Source of the DNA: Rhodovulum sp. PH10
GTDB lineage: Bacteria; Pseudomonadota; Alphaproteobacteria; Rhizobiales; Xanthobacteraceae
Direction of reading: 5' to 3'
DNA length: 64,000 bases
Assembly: GCF_000293785.1 (NCBI RefSeq)
Contig: NZ_AKZI01000079.1
Coordinates: forward strand, 1 to 64,000
A program made the translations under genes and the position numbers. The notes below the pieces were generated by a model. That model made no database searches. It saw only the letters and a program-made list of their open reading frames with translations, and had not been told where the DNA came from. Shown piece by piece: positions 38,508-46,773 of this stretch (position 1 is its first letter; each line of letters starts with the position of its first letter).

Positions 38508-39563
38508 TCAGCCGAGGCCGCGGTCCTCGGCCTCGGCGCCGGCCGGAGCGCCCGCCCCCGGCCGTTCGGCGCCCTTCTTCGTCCGCGCCGCGGCCTTGCC
38601 GCCGAACGACAGCCACAACTCGCGCCCGCCGAGCACCAGCAGCGCGACCGCAAACGGCACCAGGTAATACAGCACCCGGAAGAGCAGGAGGCCGGCGAGC
38701 AGCTTCTCCTTGTCGTACTCCCACAGGGCGACCAGCATCGCCGCATCGAACACGCCGAGCCCGCCCGGCGAGTGGCTGGCGAAGCCGAGCAGCGTCGCCG
38801 AGACGAAGATCACCGCCACCGTGACGAAGCCGATATAGGGCTCCTCCGGCACCAGCATGTACATCGCCGCCGCGCAGCAGCCGAGATCGACGATGCCGAT
38901 CAGAATCTGCACCAGCGTCAGCCGGCCGCTCGGCAGCGAGACCTCCCAGTTGCGCCGGCCGATCACCCGGTGGGTGCGCCACACCCAGCCGACATAGGTC
39001 ACCAGCGCGGCGAGGATCACCACCGCCAAGACCCGGTTGACCCAGGGCGGCACCTGATTGATGGCGGAGGCCGCCTCCGGCGCCCAGGCGATGCCGAGCC
39101 CCAGCACCGCGGCATTGCCGAGCCAGAAGGTGAAGCCGGCGATGAAGCACAGCTTCGCCACCTCTATCGCCGAAAGGCCGTAGCCCGAATAGATGCGGTA
39201 GCGCACCGCGCCGCCGGTGAAGGCGCTCGCCCCGACATTGTGGCCGACCGCGTAGCTGGTGAAGCCGGCGAGCGCGGCGACGTGATACGGCACGTCGGTG
39301 CGGCCGATCGTGTGCAGCGCGAACACGTCGTACATCGTCAAGGTGAAGTAGCCGAACACGACGAAAGCGAAGGAGAGCAGCACCTCGTGCAGCGAGTAGC
39401 CGCGCAACGCGACGAAAACCTGATGGAAATCGATGCCGCGCAGCGTGTGGGTCAGCACCACGGCGGCGATCACGATGACCGCGAGGCTCACCAGGATGCC
39501 GACCCGGTTCCAGCCGATCTTGCGGTCGAAGGCCTCCAGGGCCGCGCGCAACGATGGATACAT
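38508..39563 (-). CDS. flippase-like membrane protein (LPG synthase TM / UPF0104 family)
   Basis: A 351-residue inner-membrane protein with about eight helices, matching the membrane half of MprF and the YbhN-like proteins. Motifs: DVFALHTIGRTDVPYHVAAL, GASAFTGGAVRYRIYSGYGL and ASHSPGGLGVFDAAML. It lacks the catalytic lysyl-transferase domain, so it may move a lipid rather than make one. The C-terminus is Ala/Lys/Gly-rich. Upstream of phoR on the same strand, but with no evident functional tie. Confidence 0.85.
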   Translation of the reverse strand: MYPSLRAALEAFDRKIGWNRVGILVSLAVIVIAAVVLTHTLRGIDFHQVFVALRGYSLHEVLLSFAFVVFGYFTLTMYDVFALHTIGRTDVPYHVAALAGFTSYAVGHNVGASAFTGGAVRYRIYSGYGLSAIEVAKLCFIAGFTFWLGNAAVLGLGIAWAPEAASAINQVPPWVNRVLAVVILAALVTYVGWVWRTHRVIGRRNWEVSLPSGRLTLVQILIGIVDLGCCAAAMYMLVPEEPYIGFVTVAVIFVSATLLGFASHSPGGLGVFDAAMLVALWEYDKEKLLAGLLLFRVLYYLVPFAVALLVLGGRELWLSFGGKAAARTKKGAERPGAGAPAGAEAEDRGLG

Positions 39564-39925
39564 TCTCGTCCAGACGCTCCCGGCAGCTCCGACGATGCGG
39601 GTCGCATCACACGAACCATGCGAACCCGAACAGAAGGTTTACGCCGGCGTCTCGTGCTCGGACGGAACGCGTGGCGAGCGGCTCCGGCCGTGCGGCTCCC
39701 CGATGAACCGGCGGCCGGCCGTCGCCGTCCGGCTCTAACAGAACGACGGCGCGATGGCGAGCACCGCCTGATCGGGAGCGGACCCGGCGAAAACGCCGGG
39801 CGGCCGGGCTCCACCGGCCGCGATGGACAAGCACGGCGCCATCGGGGATGGTTTTACCGCACCGCACGCGAGCCGTGCGGTGTCCGTAAGATGTGTCGGC
39901 GAACGGCCGGACCAAGGGGGAAACG
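39564..39925. other. intergenic region with leader hairpin
   Basis: No gene seen in these 362 bases. The clear structure is a 9-bp hairpin at 39860-39882 (CACCGCACG, loop CGAGC, CGTGCGGTG), 43 bases before the crotonase-family start, so it would lie in that transcript's 5' leader or over its promoter. Confidence 0.4.
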
Positions 39926-40729
39926 ATGACGCAGGTGGCGACCGGCTCGGCCAAGGTGGTGGCGACCAAGGAAGGGGGCGTCGGCACGCTGACCTTCGAC
40001 AATCGCGAGCGGCACAACGCGCTCTCGCTCGACATGTGGGAGGGCGCCGGCACCGTGCTGGAAAATTTCGCCGCCGATCCCGACGTGCGGGTGGTGGTGG
40101 TGACCGGGGCCGGCGGCAAGGCGTTCGTGTCGGGCGCCGACATCTCGCGGTTCGAGGACGAGCGGGCGAGCCAGGAGGCGTTCGAGCGCTACAATGCCGC
40201 GGTCGAGCGCACCAGCACGCTGCTGCACGAGTTCCCCAAGCCGACGATCGCAAAGATCCGCGGCTGGTGCCTCGGCGGCGGGGTGGGGCTCGCGGTGTGC
40301 TGCGACATGCGGCTGTGCAACGAGGCGGCGCGCTTCGCGGTGCCGGCGGCAAAGCTCGGCATCGGCTACGCCTACGAGGGCGTGAAGATGGTGGTGGACC
40401 TGGTCGGCCCCGCCTTCGCGAAGGAGATCTTCTTCACCGCGCGGCAGTTCACCGCCGCCGAGGCGCACGGGATGGGGCTGGTCAACCGGGTGCTGCCGGA
40501 CGCCGAGCTCGACGCCTATGTCGCCGACTATGCCGCCACCATCGCCGGCAACGCGCCGCTGACGGTGGCCGCCGCCAAGGTGGCGATCCTGCAGGCGGTG
40601 AAGGACGAATCGCAGCGCGACCTCGCCCGCTGCGAGGCGATGGTGCACGCCTGCTTCGTCAGCGAGGATTACGTCGAGGGCCGCCGCGCCTTCATGGAGA
40701 AGCGCAAGCCCGCGTTTCGCGGAGCGTGA
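39926..40729 (+). CDS. enoyl-CoA hydratase/isomerase family protein lacking both catalytic glutamates
   Basis: A 267-residue crotonase-fold protein. The CoA-binding and oxyanion-hole segments are present (KAFVSGADISRFED, and CLGGGVGLAVCCDMRLCNEA). In true hydratases GGG is followed by x-Glu and the second acid lies about 20 residues later; here those places hold Gly (GGGVGL) and Ala (VPAAKLG). It should therefore not hydrate enoyl-CoA in the standard way; isomerase, decarboxylase or thioesterase activity is possible. AAGGGGG precedes ATG 39926. It stands alone. Confidence 0.85.
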   Translation: MTQVATGSAKVVATKEGGVGTLTFDNRERHNALSLDMWEGAGTVLENFAADPDVRVVVVTGAGGKAFVSGADISRFEDERASQEAFERYNAAVERTSTLLHEFPKPTIAKIRGWCLGGGVGLAVCCDMRLCNEAARFAVPAAKLGIGYAYEGVKMVVDLVGPAFAKEIFFTARQFTAAEAHGMGLVNRVLPDAELDAYVADYAATIAGNAPLTVAAAKVAILQAVKDESQRDLARCEAMVHACFVSEDYVEGRRAFMEKRKPAFRGA

Positions 40730-40800
40730 GCCGAGAAGGCGAGGCGTCGCCGGGCATCGGGAGATGCCACGGACGAGGGCCGCCTCCTCTGCCCGGCTCG

Positions 40801-41030
40801 CTCTCCCCGCGCGCGAGCTATGGGATTCACACAAAATGCCAAGCGTTTCAGTTGGAACTGCGCGACTCGATAAGCTCTCCGCCGTCATCGCCGGGCTTCG
40901 ACCCGGCGATCCATCAAACCGAAAACAAAGACGCTTTTTGATTTCGATGGATGCGCGGGTCGAGCCCGCGCATGACGGATGCATGCATCCGAGGCGATGT
41001 GTGCATCCTGTAGCGCACGCGGGGAGAGGT
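40801..41030. repeat. long palindromic intergenic element, copy 1
   Basis: An imperfect palindrome of about 230 bases. Outer arms are CTCTCCCCGC (40801) and GCGGGGAGAG (41020-41029); next inside are GCTATGGGATTCACACAA and its near complement around 41003; the core (40882-40978) runs from CCGTCATCGCCGGGC to GCCCGCGCATGACGG with two GC-clamped hairpins facing each other. It fills the space between the convergent crotonase gene and argG, and may end both transcripts. Confidence 0.8.
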
Positions 41031-41059
41031 GAAAGGCAGCGGCGGGAGCGGAAAAAAAA

Positions 41060-42304
41060 TCAGCGCCCCGTCTTGCGCTTGTTGCGCTGGCCGAGCGTGC
41101 GCAGCCGCAGCGCGTTGAGCTTGATGAAGCCTTCGGCGTCGTGCTGGTCGTAGGCGACCGCGCCCTCCTCGAAGGTGACCAGCTCCTGGTCGTACAGCGA
41201 GTACGGGCTCTCGCGGCCGACCACGGTGGCGCTGCCCTTGTAGAGCTTCACCCGCACCCGCCCGGTGACGAACTCCTGGCTCTTGTCGATCGCCGCCTGG
41301 AGCATTTCGCGCTCGGGGGCGAACCAGAAGCCGTTGTAGAGGATTTCCGCGTAGCGCGGCATCAGCTCGTCCTTGAGGTGCATCGCCCCGCGGTCGAGCG
41401 TGACCGACTCGATGCCGCGATGAGCGGCGAGCAAAATGGTGCCGCCGGGCGTCTCGTACATGCCGCGCGACTTCATGCCGACATAGCGGTTCTCGACGAG
41501 GTCGAGCCGGCCGATGCCGTTCTTGCGGCCGAGATCGTTGAGTTTTGCCAGCAGCGTCGCGGGCGAGAGCTTTTCGCCGTCGATCGCCACCGCGTCGCCG
41601 CGCTCGAAGTCGATCGTGATGTAGGTCGGCTGGTCGGGGGCGTCCTCGGGATTCACCGTCCGGCTGTAGACATAGTCCGGCACATCCTGCGACGGGTCCT
41701 CGAGAACCTTGCCCTCGGAGGAGGTGTGCAGGAGGTTGGCGTCGGTCGAGAACGGCGCCTCGCCGCGCTTGTCCTTGGCGATCGGGATTTGGTGCTTCTC
41801 GGCGAACTCGATCAGCTTCGTGCGCGAGGTGAGGTCCCATTCGCGCCACGGCGCGATCACCGTCACGTCGGGCTTCAAGGCATAATAAGCGAGCTCGAAG
41901 CGGACCTGATCGTTGCCCTTGCCCGTCGCACCGTGACACACCGCGTCGGCGCCGACCTTTTCGGCGATCTCGATCTGCTTCTTGCCGATCAGCGGCCGGG
42001 CGATCGAGGTGCCGAGCAGATACTGGCCCTCGTAGACCGCGTTGGCGCGGAACATCGGGAAGACGTAGTCGCGCACGAACTCTTCGCGAAGGTCCTCGAC
42101 GAAGATGTTCTCCGGCTTGATGCCGAGCAGCAGCGCCTTCTGGCGCGCCGGCTCCAGCTCCTCGCCCTGGCCGAGATCGGCCGTGAAGGTGACCACCTCG
42201 CAGCCATAGGTCGACTGCAGCCACTTCAGGATGATCGAGGTGTCGAGCCCGCCCGAATAGGCCAGCACCACCTTCTTCACGTCGCCCTTCGCACCCTTAG
42301 CCAT
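41060..42304 (-). CDS. argG: argininosuccinate synthase
   Basis: Joins citrulline and aspartate with ATP in arginine synthesis; cytoplasmic tetramer. The 414-residue protein has the ATP pyrophosphatase loop AYSGGLDTS near residue 14, the citrulline/aspartate segments [21 protein letters not shown] and the late [20 protein letters not shown]. Start ATG 42304 ([19 protein letters not shown]). It is single-gene here, as usual in Rhizobiales. Confidence 0.97.
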   Translation of the reverse strand: MAKGAKGDVKKVVLAYSGGLDTSIILKWLQSTYGCEVVTFTADLGQGEELEPARQKALLLGIKPENIFVEDLREEFVRDYVFPMFRANAVYEGQYLLGTSIARPLIGKKQIEIAEKVGADAVCHGATGKGNDQVRFELAYYALKPDVTVIAPWREWDLTSRTKLIEFAEKHQIPIAKDKRGEAPFSTDANLLHTSSEGKVLEDPSQDVPDYVYSRTVNPEDAPDQPTYITIDFERGDAVAIDGEKLSPATLLAKLNDLGRKNGIGRLDLVENRYVGMKSRGMYETPGGTILLAAHRGIESVTLDRGAMHLKDELMPRYAEILYNGFWFAPEREMLQAAIDKSQEFVTGRVRVKLYKGSATVVGRESPYSLYDQELVTFEEGAVAYDQHDAEGFIKLNALRLRTLGQRNKRKTGR

Positions 42305-42466
42305 TCGTCTTCGGCCGGACGGCCGCTCCTCGTCGCCGTGCCGCCGGGTTTTTCTCTCTCCGGCGCCGCCTCGGCCAATGAAAATCGCCGGCGGACTATA
42401 GGCGGACACGGGGTCGGCGCAAGCCGCCGCCGCGGCCGCCCGTCATGCGCGGTGCCGCAGGATGCG

Positions 42467-42502
42467 GAAAGGCCCGCCCGGAGCGCACCGGACGGGCCTT
42501 TC
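42467..42502. terminator. hairpin after the Gly/Tyr-rich secreted protein gene
   Basis: GAAAGGCCCGCCCGG (42467-42481) pairs with 42488-42502 in 14 of 15 positions around a 6-base loop. It is 31 bases past the stop of the minus-strand gene 42533-42820. The T-run is short, within the stem end. Confidence 0.7.
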
Positions 42503-42532
42503 GCACATGAAGACCGTGGGTCGGGGACGAGG

Positions 42533-42820
42533 TCACCAGCCGTGGCACACCTTCACCGAGCCGACATAGGCGCCGAAGGCATTATAGCGCGGCACGAAGC
42601 GGCAGCCGCCATAGCCGTAATAGCCGTAGCCATAGGCCGGATGGCCCCAGGTGGAGGCGGCGGCGATGCCAATCGCGGCGCCGGCGATGCCCAGCCCGAT
42701 CGCCGGGCCGAGGAATTTCGGCTTGGCGGCGGCCTCGCCGGTCGAGGCGGCGATCCCGCCCGCGAGGGTGACGGCGGCGAGCGCGACGGCGGCGAGCTTG
42801 GTCTTGAACGACTGGGTCAT
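42533..42820 (-). CDS. small secreted Gly/Tyr-rich protein of unknown function
   Basis: A 95-residue exported protein. The signal peptide ends near GEAAAKPK; a Gly/Ala-rich hydrophobic stretch (LGPAIGLGIAGAAIGIAAAS) follows, then HPAYGYGYYGYGG and a conserved-looking end with two cysteines (CRFVPRYNAFGAYVGSVKVC). GAGAGGA stands 8 bases before ATG 42820. Similar small proteins with a YGYG centre and a two-cysteine tail are common in Rhizobiales; no function is known to me. Confidence 0.75.
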   Translation of the reverse strand: MTQSFKTKLAAVALAAVTLAGGIAASTGEAAAKPKFLGPAIGLGIAGAAIGIAAASTWGHPAYGYGYYGYGGCRFVPRYNAFGAYVGSVKVCHGW

Positions 42821-43058
42821 GGGGGTGGTCCTCTCGGTGTCGTGCGGTGTCGTCCGCACCTGTCCGTTGGTTTCCGCCCTGCCCGCCCCGGTTCGCCGGC
42901 CCAAAACCCGCGTGTGAGGCGGCTCACACGGTGCTTTCCAGCCGGGAGGATCGATGCCAGACTTCCCGGTATGCGCGTGCCGCAAGGCCGCGCTGCCCGA
43001 GGAGGGGACCGTTCGGTCCCGACAATCAAACAGACATCCCGAAGTGGAGCACCGAACC

Positions 43059-43994
43059 ATGGCCGCCAAGAGCAAGGTCATCATCACTTGCGCGATCACC
43101 GGGGCGATCCATACCCCCTCGATGTCGCCCCACCTTCCGGTGACGCCGGACGAGATCGCGGCCTCGGCGATCGGCGCGGCGCAAGCCGGCGCCGCCATCG
43201 TCCATCTGCACGCCCGCAATCCCGAGACCGGCCGGCCCGACCAGTCCCCCGAGGCCTTTTCGAAATTTCTCCCGAAGATCAAGGCCGGCTGCGGGGCGAT
43301 CGTGAACATCACCACCGGCGGCTCGCCGACCATGCTGGTGGAGGAGCGGGTGCGCCCGGCCGCCGTCCACAAGCCGGAGCTCGCGAGCCTCAACATGGGC
43401 TCGATCAATTTCGCCCTGTTTCCGATGCTGAACCGTTTCAAGGAGTTCAAGCACGAGTGGGAGCGGACCTATCTCGAGGGCACGCGCGACCTGATCTTCC
43501 GCAACACCTTCAAGGACATCGAGTTCGTCCTGAAGACCTGCCGGGAGAACGGCACCCGCTTCGAGTTCGAGTGCTACGACATCGGCCACCTCTACAATCT
43601 GGCGCATTGCCTCGACCGCAAGCTGGTCGAGCCGCCGCTGTTCGTGCAGTCGGTGTTCGGCATTTTGGGCGGCATCGGCACCCATCCCGAGGACGTGGCG
43701 ATGATGCGCCGCACCGCCGACCGTTTGCTCGGGCCGGACACCTATCGGTGGTCGGTGCTCGGCGCCGGCCGCGCGCAGATGCCGATCGCGGCGATGTCGG
43801 CGGCGATGGGCGGCAATGTCCGGGTCGGCCTCGAGGATTCCTTGTGGATCGGGCCCGGCGAGCTCGCCACCTCCAACGCCCAGCAGGTCACGAAGGTGCG
43901 GCAGATCATCGAAGGTTTGGGCCTCGAGATCGCCACGCCAGACGACGCCCGCGAGATCCTCGCCCTCAAGGGCGGCGACAAGGTCGGGTTCTGA
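43059..43994 (+). CDS. beta-keto acid cleavage enzyme (BKACE / DUF849)
   Basis: A 311-residue TIM-barrel zinc enzyme. Members cleave a beta-keto acid with acetyl-CoA into acetoacetate and a new CoA ester, as the 3-keto-5-aminohexanoate cleavage enzyme of lysine fermentation does. The zinc ligands are visible in VHLHARNP (His49, His51) and VRVGLEDS (Glu259), and TTGGSPTML is the carboxylate-binding loop. Substrate cannot be told. ATG 43059 has GGAG 10 bases upstream. It is alone, with no CoA transferase or dehydrogenase beside it. Confidence 0.9.
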   Translation: MAAKSKVIITCAITGAIHTPSMSPHLPVTPDEIAASAIGAAQAGAAIVHLHARNPETGRPDQSPEAFSKFLPKIKAGCGAIVNITTGGSPTMLVEERVRPAAVHKPELASLNMGSINFALFPMLNRFKEFKHEWERTYLEGTRDLIFRNTFKDIEFVLKTCRENGTRFEFECYDIGHLYNLAHCLDRKLVEPPLFVQSVFGILGGIGTHPEDVAMMRRTADRLLGPDTYRWSVLGAGRAQMPIAAMSAAMGGNVRVGLEDSLWIGPGELATSNAQQVTKVRQIIEGLGLEIATPDDAREILALKGGDKVGF

Positions 43995-44053
43995 GGGCAT
44001 GCGCGGCGGCGGCGGCGGCGAGGACCGCGCGGCGGCGGCGGCGCCTGCTCTCC

Positions 44054-44302
44054 CTCTCCCCGCCCGCGGGCTATGGGATGCACACAAGGGCAAAATGCCG
44101 GGTGTTTCGATCCGTGCTGCGGAAATCGCCAAAGATCTCCGCCGTCATCGCCGGGCCGGTCGAAGGCCGCGACCCGGCGATCCATCACATCGAACAAAAG
44201 AATGTTTTTTTCGACTTCGATGGATGCGCGGGTCGGAGCCCGCGCATGACGGAGGCATGCATTCGCGGCGATGTGTGCATCCCGTCACGCGCGGGGAGAG
44301 GT
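44054..44302. repeat. long palindromic intergenic element, copy 2
   Basis: Same architecture and orientation as the copy at 40801-41030: outer CTCTCCCCGC at 44054 and GCGGGGAGAG at 44291, inner GCTATGGGATGCACACAA and GATGTGTGCATCC, core 44142-44252 with CCGTCATCGCCGGGC and GCCCGCGCATGACGG at its ends. It lies between the convergent BKACE and nth genes. Confidence 0.8.
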
Positions 44303-44325
44303 GAGAATCGGCAGGCGCCTCGTGA

Positions 44326-45105
44326 TCAGGTCGCCGTCCCGGCCGACGGCACCGTCTTGTCGGGATAGCGGCACAGATCGGCGATCGGGCAGACCGGGCA
44401 GCGTGGGCGCAGCGCCGTGCAGACATAACGCCCGTGCAGAATCAGCCAATGGTGCGCGTGCAGACGAAAATCCTTCGGCACCACCTGCTCGAGCTTTTGC
44501 TCCACCTCGAGCGGCGTCTTGCCGGGCGCTAGCCCGGTCCTGTTGGAGACCCGGAAGATGTGGGTGTCGACCGCGAAGGTCTCCTGCCCGTAGGCGATGT
44601 TGAGCACGACATTGGCGGTCTTTCGCCCGACGCCGGGCAGCGTCTCCAACGCCTCGCGGGTCGCGGGCACGATGCCGCCGTGCTCGGCGATCAGCCGTTC
44701 CGACAGCGCGATGACGTTCTTCGCCTTGGTGTTGAACAGGCCGATCGTCTTGATGTAGTCGCGCAGCCGCGGCTCGCCGAGCGCCACCATCTTCTCCGGC
44801 GTGTCGGCCACCGCGAACAGGCCGCGGGTCGCCTTGTTGACGCCGGCGTCGGTCGCCTGCGCCGACAGGACCACCGCGACCAGCAGCGTGAAGGGATTGA
44901 TGTGCTCGAGTTCGCCCTTCGGCTCCGGGTTCTTCTCGTGGAAGCGGCGAAACGCCTCGTCGATCTCGGCCGGCGTCCAGGCCGTCACGGCGGCCGCCTT
45001 CGGTGCCGCCGCAGCCTTCTTGCGGGTGGCTCGCTTCGGCGCCGGCGGTGTCGCGGCACTGGCGGAGGCGGCGGTCGCCGCCGTCGTGCGCGGCTTGCGG
45101 ATCAA
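44326..45105 (-). CDS. nth: endonuclease III
   Basis: DNA glycosylase/AP lyase for oxidised pyrimidines. The 259-residue protein has a basic Ala/Lys-rich N-terminal extension of about 45 residues, helix-hairpin-helix LPGVGRKTANVVL with the catalytic Lys, catalytic Asp in AVDTHIFRV, and the [4Fe-4S] loop C-x6-C-x2-C-x5-C (CTALRPRCPVCPIADLC). The frame has no ATG near the expected start; TTG 45105 has GGAG eight bases upstream and is my choice. Only 46 bases separate it from the divergent DUF2244 gene. Confidence 0.93.
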   Translation of the reverse strand: MIRKPRTTAATAASASAATPPAPKRATRKKAAAAPKAAAVTAWTPAEIDEAFRRFHEKNPEPKGELEHINPFTLLVAVVLSAQATDAGVNKATRGLFAVADTPEKMVALGEPRLRDYIKTIGLFNTKAKNVIALSERLIAEHGGIVPATREALETLPGVGRKTANVVLNIAYGQETFAVDTHIFRVSNRTGLAPGKTPLEVEQKLEQVVPKDFRLHAHHWLILHGRYVCTALRPRCPVCPIADLCRYPDKTVPSAGTAT

Positions 45106-45151
45106 AGCACGTTCTCCCGTATTGTCATCGATCGACCCCCGAAAGCCGCCG

Positions 45152-45799
45152 ATGACCGCCTTCGATCCGCCCCCCGATCCGGGACCGCCACATCCCGGCT
45201 TGCCAGATCCGGGCTTGCCGGACCCCGAGCCGACGCTGTTCTCGGCGGTCGTGACGCCGCACCGCTCGCTCGACCGCGCGGGCTTTGCCGCGCTGATGCT
45301 GGTGCTCGGCGGGGCGGGGGCGGCGCTCGGCGGGCTGTTTCTGGTCACCGGGGCGTGGCCGATCACCGGCTTTCTAGGCCTCGATGTCGGGCTCGTCTAT
45401 TGGGCGTTTCGCGCGAGCTATCGCAGCGGGCGGGCCGCCGAGCACGTGGTGGTGACGCCCTCGATGCTGCTGGTTCGCCGGGTCGGCCCGACCGGGGCGA
45501 TCGCCGAGTGGACGCTGAACCCGGTGTGGGCGAGACTGGACCGCGAGATCGATCCGGATTTCGGCACCCGCCGGCTGACGCTGGTGTCGCACGGGCGCAG
45601 GCTGGTGGTCGGGCACTGGCTGGCGCCGGCCGAGAAGGACACCTTCTTCGATGCGCTGGCCGGCGCGCTCGGGGAAGCGAGGCGCGGCCCGACCCGGAGC
45701 GGCCCGGCGGACGGACGAGTGGCGGACGAGAGGGCGGCGGAGGAGAGCGCGGCGGGGCCTTTCGGAAATCGGGTGGATCCCGAAGCCGGCGCCCCGTAG
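45152..45799 (+). CDS. DUF2244 membrane protein
   Basis: A 215-residue integral membrane protein of unknown function. A Pro/Gly/Asp-rich N-terminus (PGLPDPGLPDPEP) leads into two membrane helices (AALMLVLGGAGAALGGLFLV, then WPITGFLGLDVGLVYWAFRA) and a soluble part with WTLNPVWARLDREIDPDFG and HGRRLVVGHWLAPAEKDTFF, the DUF2244 pattern. The C-terminal about 40 residues are charged and unconserved. It is divergent from nth and only 10 bases from the Ada-like gene, so probably co-transcribed with it. Confidence 0.85.
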   Translation: MTAFDPPPDPGPPHPGLPDPGLPDPEPTLFSAVVTPHRSLDRAGFAALMLVLGGAGAALGGLFLVTGAWPITGFLGLDVGLVYWAFRASYRSGRAAEHVVVTPSMLLVRRVGPTGAIAEWTLNPVWARLDREIDPDFGTRRLTLVSHGRRLVVGHWLAPAEKDTFFDALAGALGEARRGPTRSGPADGRVADERAAEESAAGPFGNRVDPEAGAP

Positions 45800-45809
45800 A
45801 TCCGGTATC

Positions 45810-46721
45810 ATGAGCACGATGAGCCTCACCGATCCCGTGGAAATCCTGCCGCCGCGCCGCACCGACTCGGCGCCGCTGCTGCGGGCAGCCGACGACTACG
45901 ACCGGGTCCGTCGGGCGATCGCCTTTCTCGGCGAGCACTGGCGCACCCAGCCGGACATCGAGGCGGTGGCGAACGCCGCCGGCCTCTCGACCGACGGCCT
46001 GACGGCCCTATTCCGCCGCTGGGCCGGGCTCACGCCAAAAGCCTTCCTGCAGGCACTCACCCTCGACCATGCGCGAAAGCTCCTGCGCGAGTCGGCGAGC
46101 GTGCTCGACGCCGCCTACGAGGTCGGCCTGTCCGGACCGGGCCGGCTGCACGACCTGTTCGTCACCCACGAGGCGATGTCGCCGGGCGAATGGAAGGCGG
46201 GCGGCGCCGGCCTCGTGCTGCATTACGGCTTTCATCCCTCGCCGTTCGGCATGGCGGTCGTCATGGCGACCTCGCGCGGCCTCGCCGGCCTCGCCTTCGC
46301 CGACGCCGGCCACGAGGACGAGGTGCTCGGGGAGATGCAGGGCCGCTGGCCGAACGCCGTCTATGTGCGCGACCAGCCCGGCACCGCGCCGCTCGCCCGC
46401 CGGGTGTTCGATCCCGCGCTGTGGCGGCCCGACCGGCCGCTCCGCATCGTGCTGATCGGCTCGGACTTCGAGGTCCGGGTGTGGGAGACGCTGTTGAAGA
46501 TCCCGCTCGGCCGGGTGACGACCTATTCCGACGTCGCCGGGACGGTGTGCAGCCCCAAGGCGGCGCGCGCGGTCGGTGCGGCGGTCGGCAAGAACCCGGT
46601 GTGCTTCGTGGTGCCGTGCCATCGCGTCATCGGCAAGACCGGCTCGCTCACCGGCTACCACTGGGGTCTCACGCGAAAGCGGGCGATGCTCGGCTGGGAG
46701 ACCGGCCGGCGCGGCGACTGA
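45810..46721 (+). CDS. Ada-like AraC-type HTH fused to O6-methylguanine-DNA methyltransferase
   Basis: A 303-residue two-domain protein. The N-terminal part (about 25-115) is an AraC-type helix-turn-helix (IEAVANAAGLSTDGLTALFR). The C-terminal part is the suicide alkyltransferase with active-site Cys in VVPCHRVIGKTG and the DNA-binding LGRVTTYSDVA helix. The Ada domain that takes methyl groups from phosphotriesters, and so switches Ada to an activator, is absent. It starts ATG 45810 with a second ATG nine bases later and follows DUF2244 by 10 bases. Confidence 0.92.
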   Translation: MSTMSLTDPVEILPPRRTDSAPLLRAADDYDRVRRAIAFLGEHWRTQPDIEAVANAAGLSTDGLTALFRRWAGLTPKAFLQALTLDHARKLLRESASVLDAAYEVGLSGPGRLHDLFVTHEAMSPGEWKAGGAGLVLHYGFHPSPFGMAVVMATSRGLAGLAFADAGHEDEVLGEMQGRWPNAVYVRDQPGTAPLARRVFDPALWRPDRPLRIVLIGSDFEVRVWETLLKIPLGRVTTYSDVAGTVCSPKAARAVGAAVGKNPVCFVVPCHRVIGKTGSLTGYHWGLTRKRAMLGWETGRRGD

Positions 46722-46773
46722 TTTTTCGACATCGCCGGCCGCGGGCTCCCCGGCCGGCGACCGACGTGCTCGG

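Noticed and set aside
37155-39929. Open frame of over 900 codons on + opposite phoR and the flippase-like gene
   Set aside because: Antisense to two genes with clear motifs; no ribosome site and a shadow composition.
40801-41030. A CRISPR array or small ORFs within the intergenic repeats
   Set aside because: The units are palindromic and unequal, with no regular repeat-spacer spacing; the short frames they contain differ between copies and are not conserved as proteins.
41141-44368. Open frame of over 1000 codons on + covering argG antisense and the BKACE gene in another frame
   Set aside because: Both overlapped genes are well supported; the long frame has no domain signature.
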